Origin: Thiorhodococcus drewsii AZ1 | Lineage (GTDB): Bacteria > Pseudomonadota > Gammaproteobacteria > Chromatiales > Chromatiaceae | Direction of reading: 5' to 3' | DNA: 64,000 bases | Assembly (NCBI RefSeq): GCF_000224065.1 | Contig: NZ_AFWT01000001.1 | Location: forward strand, 70,001-134,000 | Shown here: piece after piece, positions 55,982-64,000 of the stretch | Numbering within the stretch: the stretch's first letter is position 1 | Layout: the number at the start of each line of letters is the position of its first letter | Translations under genes and position numbers: made by a program | Notes under the pieces: generated by a model | Database searches by the model: none | The model's input: the letters and a program-made list of their open reading frames with translations, nothing else | What the model was told of the DNA's origin: nothing

Positions 55982-56155
55982 CCGGGTTTTTTCGAGGCCG
56001 CAACGGGCGGGGTTCGTCGCGTGAAGTCGCTCGCCCGTTGCGGAATGGGGTTCGGTGTCGTCCAGATTCACGGCGTCTGCTGGTCGGAATGCGACCGGCG
56101 TACTCCGCTCAGGGTCTCGACACGAGCGGATTTCAATAGTTTCTGATCTCAACGG

Positions 56156-56797
56156 GTGTCTGTTTTCGGTTCTATGAGGCTTCGACCCTTCATCGCGATT
56201 CTGGTGTTGGCCCTGCTTCTGGCGGGATTCCTTCTGTTGTGGTTTTCGGGGAATTCCTTGCTCGGGCGTTTGGGTCTGGGAGCGGGTGCGTTGGACGTGG
56301 CGTCCCGGCCCACAGGGGGCGATTTCACCCTGCACTCGGCGAACGGGCCGGTGCGTCTGGTCGATCTGCGTGGGCGGGTTGTGCTCATCTACTTTGGCTA
56401 TACCTCCTGTCCAGATATCTGCCCGACCAATCTGGCCTATCTGGGGTCGGCGCTGCAGGATCTGACCCCGAGGGAGCTGGATCGGGTGCTGGTGCTGTTC
56501 GTCAGTGTCGATCCGGCACGCGACAGCCTGGGCCATCTGGCCAGCTACGCCCGGTATTTCCATCCGAACATCGTCGGTGTCACCGGCACTCCGAAAGAGG
56601 TCGCCCATGTCGCGGCCCTTTACGGGGCCGCCTATCGGAAGGTGCCCCAGGGGAATTCGGCGATGGGCTATCTGGTGGATCACTCGGCCTATACCTACGT
56701 CGTCGATCCCAAGGGGCGTCTGGTGGAGACCTTGGATCATGCGCCTTCGCCCCGTTTGGTGACGAAGACGATTCGCGCATTGCTCGCGGAGGACTAG
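56156..56797 (+). CDS. Sco1/SenC-type copper chaperone
   Basis: Up to 213 residues; start is GTG 56156 or ATG 56174. N-terminal membrane anchor (IAILVLALLLAGFLLLWF), thioredoxin-like fold with copper ligands YTSCPDICPT (CxxxC) and the His in DHSAYTYVVDP. Delivers copper to the CuA site of cytochrome oxidase. Followed 60 bp later by a PCu(A)C gene, its usual partner. Confidence 0.93.
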   Translation: MSVFGSMRLRPFIAILVLALLLAGFLLLWFSGNSLLGRLGLGAGALDVASRPTGGDFTLHSANGPVRLVDLRGRVVLIYFGYTSCPDICPTNLAYLGSALQDLTPRELDRVLVLFVSVDPARDSLGHLASYARYFHPNIVGVTGTPKEVAHVAALYGAAYRKVPQGNSAMGYLVDHSAYTYVVDPKGRLVETLDHAPSPRLVTKTIRALLAED

Positions 56798-56857
56798 CAG
56801 GTCGTCCTCTTGTCCGTGTTCTTGTCCGTTCACAATCACACTGAGGAGACGTCGTCC

Positions 56858-57322
56858 ATGTTTCGATCGCTGAGATCCATCACCGCCCTACTGGCCGCGA
56901 GTCTGTCATTCGCTGTTTTCGCCGCCGATGTCGAGGTGGCCGATCCCTATGCCCGAGCCGTTCCGCCCGGGCAGCCCAACAGCGCGATCTTCATGACCCT
57001 GAGCAATCCGTCCGAGCAGGATCGCGCGCTGGTCGGGGCGGAAAGCCCAGTCGCCGAGACCGTCGAGTTGCATACCCACATTAAGGCGGACGGCATGATG
57101 CAGATGCGGCGCATCGAGCGGATCGATCTGCCCGCTGGTCAGTCGGTCGAACTGGCTCCTGGCGGGCTTCACATTATGCTCATCGGTCTCCAGCATCCGC
57201 TCGATCCCGAGACCACCATCGATCTGACGCTGGTCTTCGATGACGGCGAGCGGATGGCGCTCAAGGTTCCGGTGCGTCGGATCGAGATGGGACAGATGCA
57301 TCATTCGAGCATGGCCCACTGA
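56858..57322 (+). CDS. PCu(A)C periplasmic copper chaperone
   Basis: 154 residues from ATG 56858 with GAGGAG upstream. Signal peptide ends VFAAD. The copper-binding pattern H(M)x10Mx21HxM appears as ELHTHIKADGMMQMRR and GGLHIMLIGL; the C-terminus adds MGQMHHSSMAH, extra Met/His ligands. Works with Sco to load CuA in cytochrome oxidase. Confidence 0.93.
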   Translation: MFRSLRSITALLAASLSFAVFAADVEVADPYARAVPPGQPNSAIFMTLSNPSEQDRALVGAESPVAETVELHTHIKADGMMQMRRIERIDLPAGQSVELAPGGLHIMLIGLQHPLDPETTIDLTLVFDDGERMALKVPVRRIEMGQMHHSSMAH

Positions 57323-57626
57323 GTTAGTGCCGCCGTGCGCGCCGCGTGTTCAAACCGGGTATTCGGCGCCTGTTGTCCCTGCCCGTTTCAGACCTCGGGT
57401 CCGCGATCGAAGCGACCTTGAGGTCGTTCGGGATATTTCCGCAAATATGCCTGTCTATGGCTCGGTGCGCGATCGGGTGGACGCGGTCATCAAAGGGGCA
57501 TGCGGTTTGACCGAGATGCCAAATATCTGATATATATCGCCAGATTTTATGCACCCTCACTCCATCGGCCTTTCGTCAACGGATCAGGACGAGGCCCCGA
57601 ACACGATTTAGATTTAGGCATTAGCG
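57323..57626. other. Intergenic stretch upstream of cytochrome c4
   Basis: 304 bases without a gene. It contains the promoter candidate at 57507-57536 and an AT-rich tract (57520-57550). Confidence 0.6.
57507..57536 (+). promoter_or_regulatory. Candidate promoter of cytochrome c4 gene
   Basis: TTGACC, 18 bp, TATATA, about 90 bp before the ATG. Reasonable sigma-70 match in an otherwise GC-rich region; prediction only. Confidence 0.5.
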
Positions 57627-58253
57627 ATGATGAAGACTTGGCTGGTAACGATTTCAGTGGCGGCTGCGTTGGCTGGTGGCACGGTTCAGGCTGCCGAGCA
57701 GCTCAAGCCGAACCCCGAGGCTGGCGCGGCAAAGGCCAATAGCATCTGCATGGCGTGTCATGGTCCGCAAGGCAACAGTATCGTGCCCACCTGGCCGAAG
57801 CTCGCTGGTCAGCACCCCGAGTACATCAAGAAGCAGCTGATGGACTTTAAGGCGGGCGATCGCTACAACGTTCAGATGACGCCTATGGCGTTGCCTCTGA
57901 CCGATCAGGAAGTCGTGGACGTCGCGGCCTATTTCTCCAGCCAGAAGCAGACCGGAGGCAAGGCTGATCCCGAAGCGGCCAAGCTGGGCGAAAAGCTCTT
58001 CCGCGCTGGTAACCCGACCACCGGCGTTCCTGCATGCAGCGGCTGTCATGGTCCCGCCGGCATGGGGCAGGGCTTGTCCAAGTTCCCCCGTCTCTCCGGC
58101 CAGCATGCGGACTATGTCAAGCAGACCCTCGGCTATTTCCGTGACCAGGAGCGCGCCAACGATCCCAACGGCATGATGCGTATCATCGCCGCCAAGATGA
58201 GCGACGCCGAGATCGCGGCTGTGTCCCAGTACATTCAGGGTTTGAGCCAGTAA
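57627..58253 (+). CDS. Cytochrome c4 (di-haem)
   Basis: 208 residues with signal peptide (AALAGGTVQAAEQ). Two tandem class-I cytochrome domains: CMACHGPQGNS and CSGCHGPAGMG, each followed by WPKLAGQH / FPRLSGQH and a Met ligand (TPMALPL, MMRIIAAKMSD). Periplasmic electron carrier to cytochrome oxidases. The Sco/PCu(A)C genes just upstream fit a terminal-oxidase supply group. Strong terminator after the stop. Confidence 0.95.
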   Translation: MMKTWLVTISVAAALAGGTVQAAEQLKPNPEAGAAKANSICMACHGPQGNSIVPTWPKLAGQHPEYIKKQLMDFKAGDRYNVQMTPMALPLTDQEVVDVAAYFSSQKQTGGKADPEAAKLGEKLFRAGNPTTGVPACSGCHGPAGMGQGLSKFPRLSGQHADYVKQTLGYFRDQERANDPNGMMRIIAAKMSDAEIAAVSQYIQGLSQ

Positions 58254-58294
58254 GACCGCTCGGCGCACTGATCGCGCCGAAGCGAGTCTAAATG

Positions 58295-58326
58295 ACGCAA
58301 AAGGCGGCTTCGGCCGCCTTTTGCGT
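58295..58326. terminator. Rho-independent terminator after cytochrome c4
   Basis: Perfect 14-bp stem ACGCAAAAGGCGGC / GCCGCCTTTTGCGT with a TTCG tetraloop. The A and T tracts lie inside the stem arms rather than after it, so it could act on both strands. Confidence 0.85.
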
Positions 58327-58509
58327 TGATTCGAGCGTGTGACCCTCACATCGTTGGTTCTTGGCGTTGCCCGCGTCTCCTGATCTTGGGTTTCGCTGCG
58401 CACCGGCTAGCCTGTTGTCGTTCCGTCTGGGCTTGGACGCTGGATGGGGCTGTGCTAGGGTCGCCGGCATTTGAGGGTTGACGATCCTCGGGGGATCGGT
58501 GTCTCCAGC

Positions 58510-59316
58510 ATGCGGCAACTGAATCTGTTGAGCTATAACGTGCAGGCCGGGATCTACTCCCGTCAGTACAGCGACTATCTCACCAATAGCTGGAAGCACC
58601 TTCTGCCGCATCCTGAGCGTTTGGTGAATCTTTCCCGGATCGCGCAGGTGCTGCGTCAGTTCGATCTGGTGGGTCTGCAAGAGATCGATGCAGGCAGTCT
58701 GCGCAGCAACAACATCGATCAGGTCCAATATCTGGCCCGTCTCGGCAGTTTTCCCCACTGCTACCGTCAGATCAATCGCAATCTCGGTCCCTTCGCGCGG
58801 CACAGCAATGGCTTGCTGAGCCGGCTGAGGCCGGCGCGTATCGTCGAGCATCGGTTGCCTGGGCTGCCTGGGCGTGGTGCGGTGACCGCAGAGTATCCGC
58901 TGTCGAATGGCGAGCATCTGGCGGTGGCGATCGTGCATCTTGCCCTGGGCTGGCGCGCCCGCCGTCGCCAACTGGATTATCTCGCCTGCCTGGCCGAGCA
59001 GCATCCTCTCATGGTGGTGATGGGCGACTTCAATTGCGGCTGCGATTCGAAAGGACTGAACAACATGGTCCGTAAGGCCGGGATGCGCGGTCTGGATTGC
59101 GAACTCAAGACCTTCCCGAGCTGGCGTCCGCGCCACAATCTCGATCACATCCTCATCTCGCGTCCGCTCAAGCTGGTGTCCGCGCGGGTCATCGACTACG
59201 CCCTATCGGATCACCTCCCGCTCAGCATGACCATCGAGCTGCCGGATGGGGTACGTTTCGCCGAGACCATACCGAGCGCGCGCCCCGCTCCGGTTTCCAC
59301 CGCGAGCTCGAGCTAG
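58510..59316 (+). CDS. Endonuclease/exonuclease/phosphatase family protein
   Basis: 268 residues from ATG 58510. EEP fold motifs: LLSYNVQAG, VGLQEIDAG (metal Glu), VVMGDFNCGCDS, LDHILIS and LSDHLPL (catalytic Asp-His). No signal peptide. Could be a nuclease or phosphodiesterase; similar proteins sit next to ftsX-ftsE-ftsY in other gammaproteobacteria as I recall. Its TAG stop shares the palindrome CTAG with the ftsX stop. Confidence 0.88.
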   Translation: MRQLNLLSYNVQAGIYSRQYSDYLTNSWKHLLPHPERLVNLSRIAQVLRQFDLVGLQEIDAGSLRSNNIDQVQYLARLGSFPHCYRQINRNLGPFARHSNGLLSRLRPARIVEHRLPGLPGRGAVTAEYPLSNGEHLAVAIVHLALGWRARRRQLDYLACLAEQHPLMVVMGDFNCGCDSKGLNNMVRKAGMRGLDCELKTFPSWRPRHNLDHILISRPLKLVSARVIDYALSDHLPLSMTIELPDGVRFAETIPSARPAPVSTASSS

Positions 59317-60287
59317 CTGAGCTCCGAAGTCTCCAGGTGCCGGTTCACCGCGACCCAGCTGCCGATCAGGCCGAGCAGGATGCTGCCTCCGAGGATGACC
59401 CCGGTCGCGGAGAGCCCAAGCCCGCTCAGGTCGAATTCGCTGCGGTAGAGGGTCGCCAGGCGCGAGACCGGTCGCTGGAGCAAGAGCACGGCGATGCTGA
59501 CCAGGAGCCAGGCAGTGAGTCCGCCGAGCAGGCCGTACCAGGCGCCGGTGTAGAGGAAAGGGCGGCGGATGAAGGCGTGGGTGGCCCCGACCAGCTCCAT
59601 GATCTCGATTTCGATCCGCCGGTTGAGGATCTCCAGCCGAATGGTGTTGCCGACGATCAGCAGTACTCCGAGCCCGAGGAGTCCGCCCAGTAACATGGAT
59701 GCGCTCTGGACCAGATCCAGAATGGCCTGAAAACGCTTCAGCCAAAGCGTATCCATGCGGGCGAAATCCGATTCGGGCAGATTGAGCAGGCGTATGCGCA
59801 GTCGCTCCAGGTTCTCGGGCGATGCGTTGAAGTGATTGGGGTAGATGGCGAGCACGACCGGTAGCGGGTTGCTCTTGAGCTGCTCCAGCGCTTCCTCGAA
59901 TCCTCCCAGCGCGCGAAATTCGGCCAGCGCCTGGTCGCGCTTGATGAGGTGAACCTGCGAGATCTCGGGCCAGGCTCTCAGTCGCGCGGCGACCTTTTCG
60001 GCGTCCTTGTCGCTGGTTTCGAGCTTGAGGAAGAGCGACACGGCCGCGCTCTGGTCCCAGCCGCCGGCCATGGTGCGGAGATTCTCCGTCATCACGTAGA
60101 GCGACGCCGGCAGCGAGAGCGAGATGCCGATGACGGCGATCGTCATTCCGGTCGGGAGCGGTGTATCCATCAGGCGCCCGAGCGTGGCGATGATGCTCTG
60201 CAGATGATGGTTGAACCAGATTCCCGGCCGGTCGAGCAGGCGTGGGCTGCGGTTACGAACGGCGCGCTTGTTGGCCATGGGTGTCAC
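59313..60287 (-). CDS. ftsX: Cell-division protein FtsX
   Basis: About 324 residues from GTG 60287 (overlapping the ftsE TGA as GTGA) or 321 from ATG 60278. Four membrane segments with a large periplasmic loop between the first two (WDQSAAVSLFLKL ... LPESDFARMD), then LLGGLLGLGVLLIVGNTIRLEILNRR, EIEIMELVGATHAFIRRPF and YGLLGGLTAWLLVSIAVLLL. With FtsE it controls peptidoglycan amidases through EnvC at the septum. Confidence 0.95.
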   Translation of the reverse strand: MTPMANKRAVRNRSPRLLDRPGIWFNHHLQSIIATLGRLMDTPLPTGMTIAVIGISLSLPASLYVMTENLRTMAGGWDQSAAVSLFLKLETSDKDAEKVAARLRAWPEISQVHLIKRDQALAEFRALGGFEEALEQLKSNPLPVVLAIYPNHFNASPENLERLRIRLLNLPESDFARMDTLWLKRFQAILDLVQSASMLLGGLLGLGVLLIVGNTIRLEILNRRIEIEIMELVGATHAFIRRPFLYTGAWYGLLGGLTAWLLVSIAVLLLQRPVSRLATLYRSEFDLSGLGLSATGVILGGSILLGLIGSWVAVNRHLETSELS

Positions 60288-60952
60288 CAATCTCCGCTGT
60301 CGTCCACCACCCGTCCCTCGTCGAGTGTGATGGTGCGATGGCGCATGCTGCTGACCAAATTGAGATCGTGGGTGGCGATGAGCAGGGTGACGCCGACGTA
60401 ATGGAAGCGCTCGAAGAGCACGAAGATCTCGCGTGAGAGGTCCGGGTCGAGGTTACCGGTCGGTTCGTCGGCGAGCAGTACGGGCGGGCGGGCGACCACG
60501 GCTCGGGCGATGCCGACCCGCTGTTGCTCCCCGCCTGAAAGCGCGACCGGCGTGGCCCGCTCGCGTTTGAGCAGACCGACCTGATCGAGTGCGGCGCGTA
60601 CGCGCCGGCCGATCTCTTTGTGACCGAGTCCCATGACCACCAGCGGCAGGGCGACATTGTCGAAGACGCTGCGGTCCGGCAGCAGGCGGTGATCCTGAAA
60701 GATCATGCCGACCTGGCGGCGGTGGAAGGGGATCTGGCGTCGCGGCATGCTCGCGAGGTTGCGTCCGTTGACGAAGATTTTGCCGCGCGAGGGTCGCTCC
60801 AGCAGGCCGATCAGTCGTAGTAGGGTGCTCTTTCCCGCGCCCGAGTGGCCCGTCAGAAAGACCATCTCGCCGGGGCTCATCTCGAAACCGATATCGCTCA
60901 ACGCCTCCCCGCGCTCGGGATAGCGTTTGAAGACATGCTCGAAACGAATCAA
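60284..60952 (-). CDS. ftsE: Cell-division ATP-binding protein FtsE
   Basis: 222 residues. Walker [12 protein letters not shown], signature [15 protein letters not shown], Walker [14 protein letters not shown]-loop [12 protein letters not shown] ATPase partner of FtsX. Starts 12 bp after ftsY in the conserved ftsY-ftsE-ftsX order; rpoH, which often follows, is absent here. Confidence 0.97.
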   Translation of the reverse strand: MIRFEHVFKRYPERGEALSDIGFEMSPGEMVFLTGHSGAGKSTLLRLIGLLERPSRGKIFVNGRNLASMPRRQIPFHRRQVGMIFQDHRLLPDRSVFDNVALPLVVMGLGHKEIGRRVRAALDQVGLLKRERATPVALSGGEQQRVGIARAVVARPPVLLADEPTGNLDPDLSREIFVLFERFHYVGVTLLIATHDLNLVSSMRHRTITLDEGRVVDDSGDW

Positions 60953-60964
60953 GGGTCGACCTCG

Positions 60965-62305
60965 CTATCCGAGCAGCGCGTCGAGGAATTCGTCGGGATC
61001 GAAGGGGCGCAGATCCTCGATCGACTCGCCGACGCCGATGAAGCGAATCGGCACCTTGAGTTTGTCGGCGATGCCGAAGAGGATGCCGCCCTTGGCCGTG
61101 CCGTCGAGCTTGGTCAGGGTGATCCCGGTGATGCCGACCGCACGATGGAAATGTTCCGCCTGGCTCAGGGCGTTCTGACCCGTGGTGGCGTCCACGACCA
61201 GCATCACCTCGTGCGGGGCCTCTGGGTCGATTTTCTTGAGGACGCGTGCGACCTTGGACAACTCGTCCATCAGGTTGCTCTTGGTGTGCAGCCGACCGGC
61301 GGTGTCCGCGATGAGCACGTCGGCCCCGCGCGCCGTGGCGGCCTGGAGCGCATCGAAGATGACCGATGCCGAATCGGCCCCGGTGTGCTGGGCGATGACC
61401 GGGATCTGGTTGCGCTCGCCCCAGGTTTCGAGTTGCTCCACGGCGGCGGCGCGGAAGGTGTCGCCGGCGGCGAGGATGACGCTGTTGCCCTCTTCTTGAA
61501 GACGCTTGGCGAGTTTGCCGATGGTGGTCGTCTTGCCGGCGCCGTTGATGCCGACCATGAGGATCACCTGGGGGCGTCCCGGCTGGGGTTGGCGGACCGG
61601 GCCGTCGGCCGTGCGCAGGATGTCGCGCAGTTCGTCCTTCAGGGCCTTGAGCAGGGCCTGGGGATCGGAGAGCGACTTGCGCTTCACCCGCTCGGCCAAG
61701 TCCGAGATGATGCGGCTGGTCGAGTCGACGCCGAGATCGGCGGTGATGAGCAGCGTTTCCAGCTCCTCCATGAGCTCGTCGTCGATCTTCTTGCGCCCGA
61801 GAAAGGCATTTCCGAGTCCGTCCCCAAGCTGGGTTCGGGTTCGGGTCAGTCGATCGCGCAGCCGGTTGAAGACGCCGCGCTTGCCGACTTCGGGCTGGTC
61901 GTCCGCCGGTGGTTCGACCGGGGTCGCCGAGGGTGCAGGCTCTGGCTTGCGCTTGATCGGCTCGGGACGTTTGGCCTCGACGGGGCGTGGCGCCGGAGTC
62001 GGAGCGGGTGGCGGTGTCGGTCGAGCGGTTGGCGTGGCGGGTTGAGTTGCCTTTGCCGATGTCGGATCGGCCGGCAGGGTCTCGGCTGGAGACGCTTTGC
62101 TCGGCGGCGCGTCTGCGTCGGCGACAGGTGTCGGCTGCGAGCGGAAGAGCTTGCCGAACCAGGGCTTCTTGATCTTGCCTGGGGCCTCCGGTTCCGCCGT
62201 GGGTTCCTGGGCTGGAGCCTGGGCCGAAGGGGCCGCGACCGGTTCGCTCTGTGGCTCCTTTTCAGGCTGGTCGGGTGCCTTGTTCTTCTTACCGAAACCA
62301 AACAT
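60965..62305 (-). CDS. ftsY: Signal recognition particle receptor FtsY
   Basis: 446 residues. A Pro/Ala/Glu-rich N-terminal A region (to about 145) precedes the NG domain: four-helix N part, G1 GINGAGKTTTIGKLA, LAAGDTFRAAAVEQL, DTAGRLHTKSNLMDEL, TKLDGTAKGG. SRP receptor GTPase for cotranslational membrane insertion. First gene of the ftsY-ftsE-ftsX unit. Confidence 0.97.
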   Translation of the reverse strand: MFGFGKKNKAPDQPEKEPQSEPVAAPSAQAPAQEPTAEPEAPGKIKKPWFGKLFRSQPTPVADADAPPSKASPAETLPADPTSAKATQPATPTARPTPPPAPTPAPRPVEAKRPEPIKRKPEPAPSATPVEPPADDQPEVGKRGVFNRLRDRLTRTRTQLGDGLGNAFLGRKKIDDELMEELETLLITADLGVDSTSRIISDLAERVKRKSLSDPQALLKALKDELRDILRTADGPVRQPQPGRPQVILMVGINGAGKTTTIGKLAKRLQEEGNSVILAAGDTFRAAAVEQLETWGERNQIPVIAQHTGADSASVIFDALQAATARGADVLIADTAGRLHTKSNLMDELSKVARVLKKIDPEAPHEVMLVVDATTGQNALSQAEHFHRAVGITGITLTKLDGTAKGGILFGIADKLKVPIRFIGVGESIEDLRPFDPDEFLDALLG

Positions 62306-62636
62306 AGAAGGATCGCTTGCGAGAGGTTGAGGGTCAGTGTTGGAGGTGCGTTAGGGAAACCGATGGATGGCCATAGATGGCGAATGCCAATGCTAACAGA
62401 TCACCCGAGTGCGCGTCCGCGCTCATCGGGATCGGCCCCGAGGGAACTTACGGCGCTTTCGGCTTGCCCATAGAGGGCCCGTACCGCATCGCTCTGGGCA
62501 CCGGCTCTCGCTTCGAGCACCTCGCGCCGTCCGCCTGGGATGCTGTCATCCGTTCTCTTCCGTGAGATCATCCGCGCCCATTTTCGTGGAGCGCAATCGG
62601 CCAGCCCTTCGCGCGGTCTAATGATTCGGAGTCTTC
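62306..62636. other. Divergent intergenic stretch ftsY / M16 peptidase
   Basis: 331 bases between two divergent genes; promoters for both should lie here. A 62-codon plus-strand frame (62377-62565) has no recognisable features and no good ribosome site, so I leave it uncalled. Confidence 0.45.
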
Positions 62637-64000
62637 ATGCAACGACGCTTCATTCCACTCCTGTTCTTGAGTCTTTTGCCGTTCGGTGTGCCGGCCGCTC
62701 CAGCGGTCTATGAGCACCAGCTTGCGAATGGACTCAAGATTCTGGTCAAACCCGATCATCGCGCGCCGATTCTGACCTCGCAGGTCTGGTATCGCATCGG
62801 TTCGAGTTACGAGCATGGCGGTATCACCGGCGTGTCGCACGTGCTGGAGCACATGATGTTCCAGGGCACGAAGCGCCATCCGTCCGGCACCTTTTCGCGC
62901 ATCGTTGCCGAGCAGGGCGGCGAGGAGAACGCCTTCACCGGGCGCGACTACACCGCCTATTACCAGAACCTCGCCAGCGACCGGCTTGAGGTTGCCTTCG
63001 AGCTGGAGGCGGACCGGATGCGTAACCTGACCCTGGGCAAAAAGGAGTTCGCCAAGGAGCTGGAGGTGGTGAAGGAGGAGCGGCGTACGCGCACCGACGA
63101 CGATCCCCAGTCTCTGGTGTACGAGCGTTTTTCGGCCGTCGCCTACGATGCCTCGCCTTATGGCAATCCGGTCATCGGCTGGGCCTCTGACCTGGATCAG
63201 CTGAAGGTCGAGGATCTGCGCGCTTGGTACCGTCTCTGGTACGCCCCGAACAACGCGATCCTGGTGGTGGCGGGCGATGTGGAGACCGAGAAGGTGTTTG
63301 AGCTCGCGGAGACCTATTTCGGTCCCTTGAAGGCGGAGTCCATTGCCCCGCCCAAGACCCGTGGCGAGCCCGAGCAGCTTGGAGAGAAGCGCCTCACGGT
63401 CAAGGCGCCGGCCAAGGAGCCCTATCTGCTGATGGGCTACAAGACCCCGTCGGCGGCGGATGCCTCCGAGCCCTGGGAACCCTATGCGCTGGAGATGCTG
63501 GCATCGATCCTCGACGGTGGCGACAGTGCCCGTTTCTCGCGCGATCTGGTGCGCGGGCGTCAAATCGCCGCCTCGGTCGGTGCCAGCTATAGCGCCTTCG
63601 AGCGTCTGCCCGGTCTGTTCCTGTTCGATGGTGTGCCGGCCAAGGGGCATGATCTGGACGATCTGGAGCGGGCGATTCGTGCCGAGATCGAGCGCATCAA
63701 GCGCGAGCCGGTCGCCGAGTCCGAGCTGGAGCGGATACGCACCCAGGTGGTCGCGGCCAAGGTCTACGAGCGCGACGAACTCTTCCATCAGGCGATGCAG
63801 TTGGGTCTGTTGGAGACCATCGGCCTCGACTGGAAGCTGGCCGAGACCTATGTCGACCACCTGGCGGCGGTGACTGCGGATCAGATCCAAACGGTCGCCA
63901 AGAAGTACCTGAACAGCGACCGACTCACGGTCGCCGTGCTGGATCCGCAGCCGCTCGATGGGCGGTCGCGGGTCACGACTCCGATGTCTCTGGGAGGACA
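62637..64000 (+). CDS. M16-family (pitrilysin-like) zinc peptidase, partial
   Basis: Runs off the right edge after 454 codons. Signal peptide (FLSLLPFGVPAAPA) for export, then the inverted zinc motif HVLEH in SHVLEHMMFQGT, with the downstream Glu in the ELEVVKEERRTRTDDDP region, and the C-terminal lobe (ASILDGGDSARFSRDLVRG). A periplasmic insulinase-type protease. Such genes usually come in pairs with a second M16 gene and rsmD downstream, divergent from ftsY; that part lies outside. Confidence 0.93.
   Translation, partial: MQRRFIPLLFLSLLPFGVPAAPAVYEHQLANGLKILVKPDHRAPILTSQVWYRIGSSYEHGGITGVSHVLEHMMFQGTKRHPSGTFSRIVAEQGGEENAFTGRDYTAYYQNLASDRLEVAFELEADRMRNLTLGKKEFAKELEVVKEERRTRTDDDPQSLVYERFSAVAYDASPYGNPVIGWASDLDQLKVEDLRAWYRLWYAPNNAILVVAGDVETEKVFELAETYFGPLKAESIAPPKTRGEPEQLGEKRLTVKAPAKEPYLLMGYKTPSAADASEPWEPYALEMLASILDGGDSARFSRDLVRGRQIAASVGASYSAFERLPGLFLFDGVPAKGHDLDDLERAIRAEIERIKREPVAESELERIRTQVVAAKVYERDELFHQAMQLGLLETIGLDWKLAETYVDHLAAVTADQIQTVAKKYLNSDRLTVAVLDPQPLDGRSRVTTPMSLGG

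Noticed and set aside
62377-62565. 62-codon plus-strand frame upstream of the M16 gene
   Set aside because: No ribosome site, no recognisable feature and no operon partner.
62568-63890. 440-codon minus-strand frame
   Set aside because: It lies opposite the M16 peptidase, whose motifs and signal peptide are clear. Long antisense frames are common in this GC-rich sequence.

Overview
The window is bacterial chromosome with high-GC codon use and almost no spare sequence in most parts. Gene content and order point to a gammaproteobacterium: lptM-lysA-dapF-DUF484-xerC, dusB-fis, ftsY-ftsE-ftsX next to an M16 peptidase, glnE, a DsbD/TlpA pair, cytochrome c4 and Sco/PCu(A)C copper chaperones. The overall impression is a Chromatiales/Chromatiaceae-like organism, but no photosynthesis or sulfur-oxidation gene lies in the window, so that narrower placement is inference only.

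Layout. 0-7.7 kb, minus strand: an envelope polysaccharide and export block with three family-2 glycosyltransferases (one a 1080-residue fusion to a HAD-type domain), a small coupled ORF, a TolC-like protein and an HlyD-like adaptor cut by the window edge. 7.8-14.1 kb, plus strand: META-domain protein, lptM, lysA, a methyltransferase, dapF, DUF484, xerC and a sulfotransferase, many overlapping by 4 bp. 14.2-24.3 kb, mostly minus: DUF2189 membrane protein, zinc-finger protein, ilvE, glnE, a hexose-6-phosphate mutarotase, groEL-groES under a perfect CIRCE operator, and fxsA; one MBL-fold hydrolase lies on the plus strand. 24.6-36.7 kb, plus: cutA, a DsbD with a duplicated N-terminal redox domain, a TlpA-like thioredoxin, aroQ, accB, accC, prmA, dusB, fis, purH, an isolated LpxA-like acyltransferase and purD. 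36.9-42.1 kb, plus: a tight four-gene signalling module (CheY-TPR regulator, sensorless histidine kinase, VWA membrane protein, acidic membrane protein) that I cannot assign to a known system. 42.2-45.8 kb, minus: a secreted di-haem c-type cytochrome and a lipoprotein form of PhoX.

45.8-53.6 kb is the accessory region. A decayed IS630-family element sits in the specificity gene of a type I restriction-modification operon whose methylase gene also carries an in-frame amber codon; a YhcG-like nuclease gene between them is intact. Upstream of hsdM is a ribbon-helix-helix regulator gene. A near-identical second copy, with the same putative operator, lies 1.7 kb away, and the two bracket a set of small, partly AT-rich genes (secreted repeat protein, RRM protein, DUF2132 protein).

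53.6-64 kb returns to core content: a PocR-domain histidine kinase, beta-carbonic anhydrase, Sco1/SenC, PCu(A)C and cytochrome c4 (a copper and cytochrome oxidase supply group), an EEP-family phosphoesterase, ftsX/ftsE/ftsY on the minus strand and the start of an M16 metallopeptidase gene that runs off the window. I saw no rRNA gene, convincing tRNA gene or CRISPR array.
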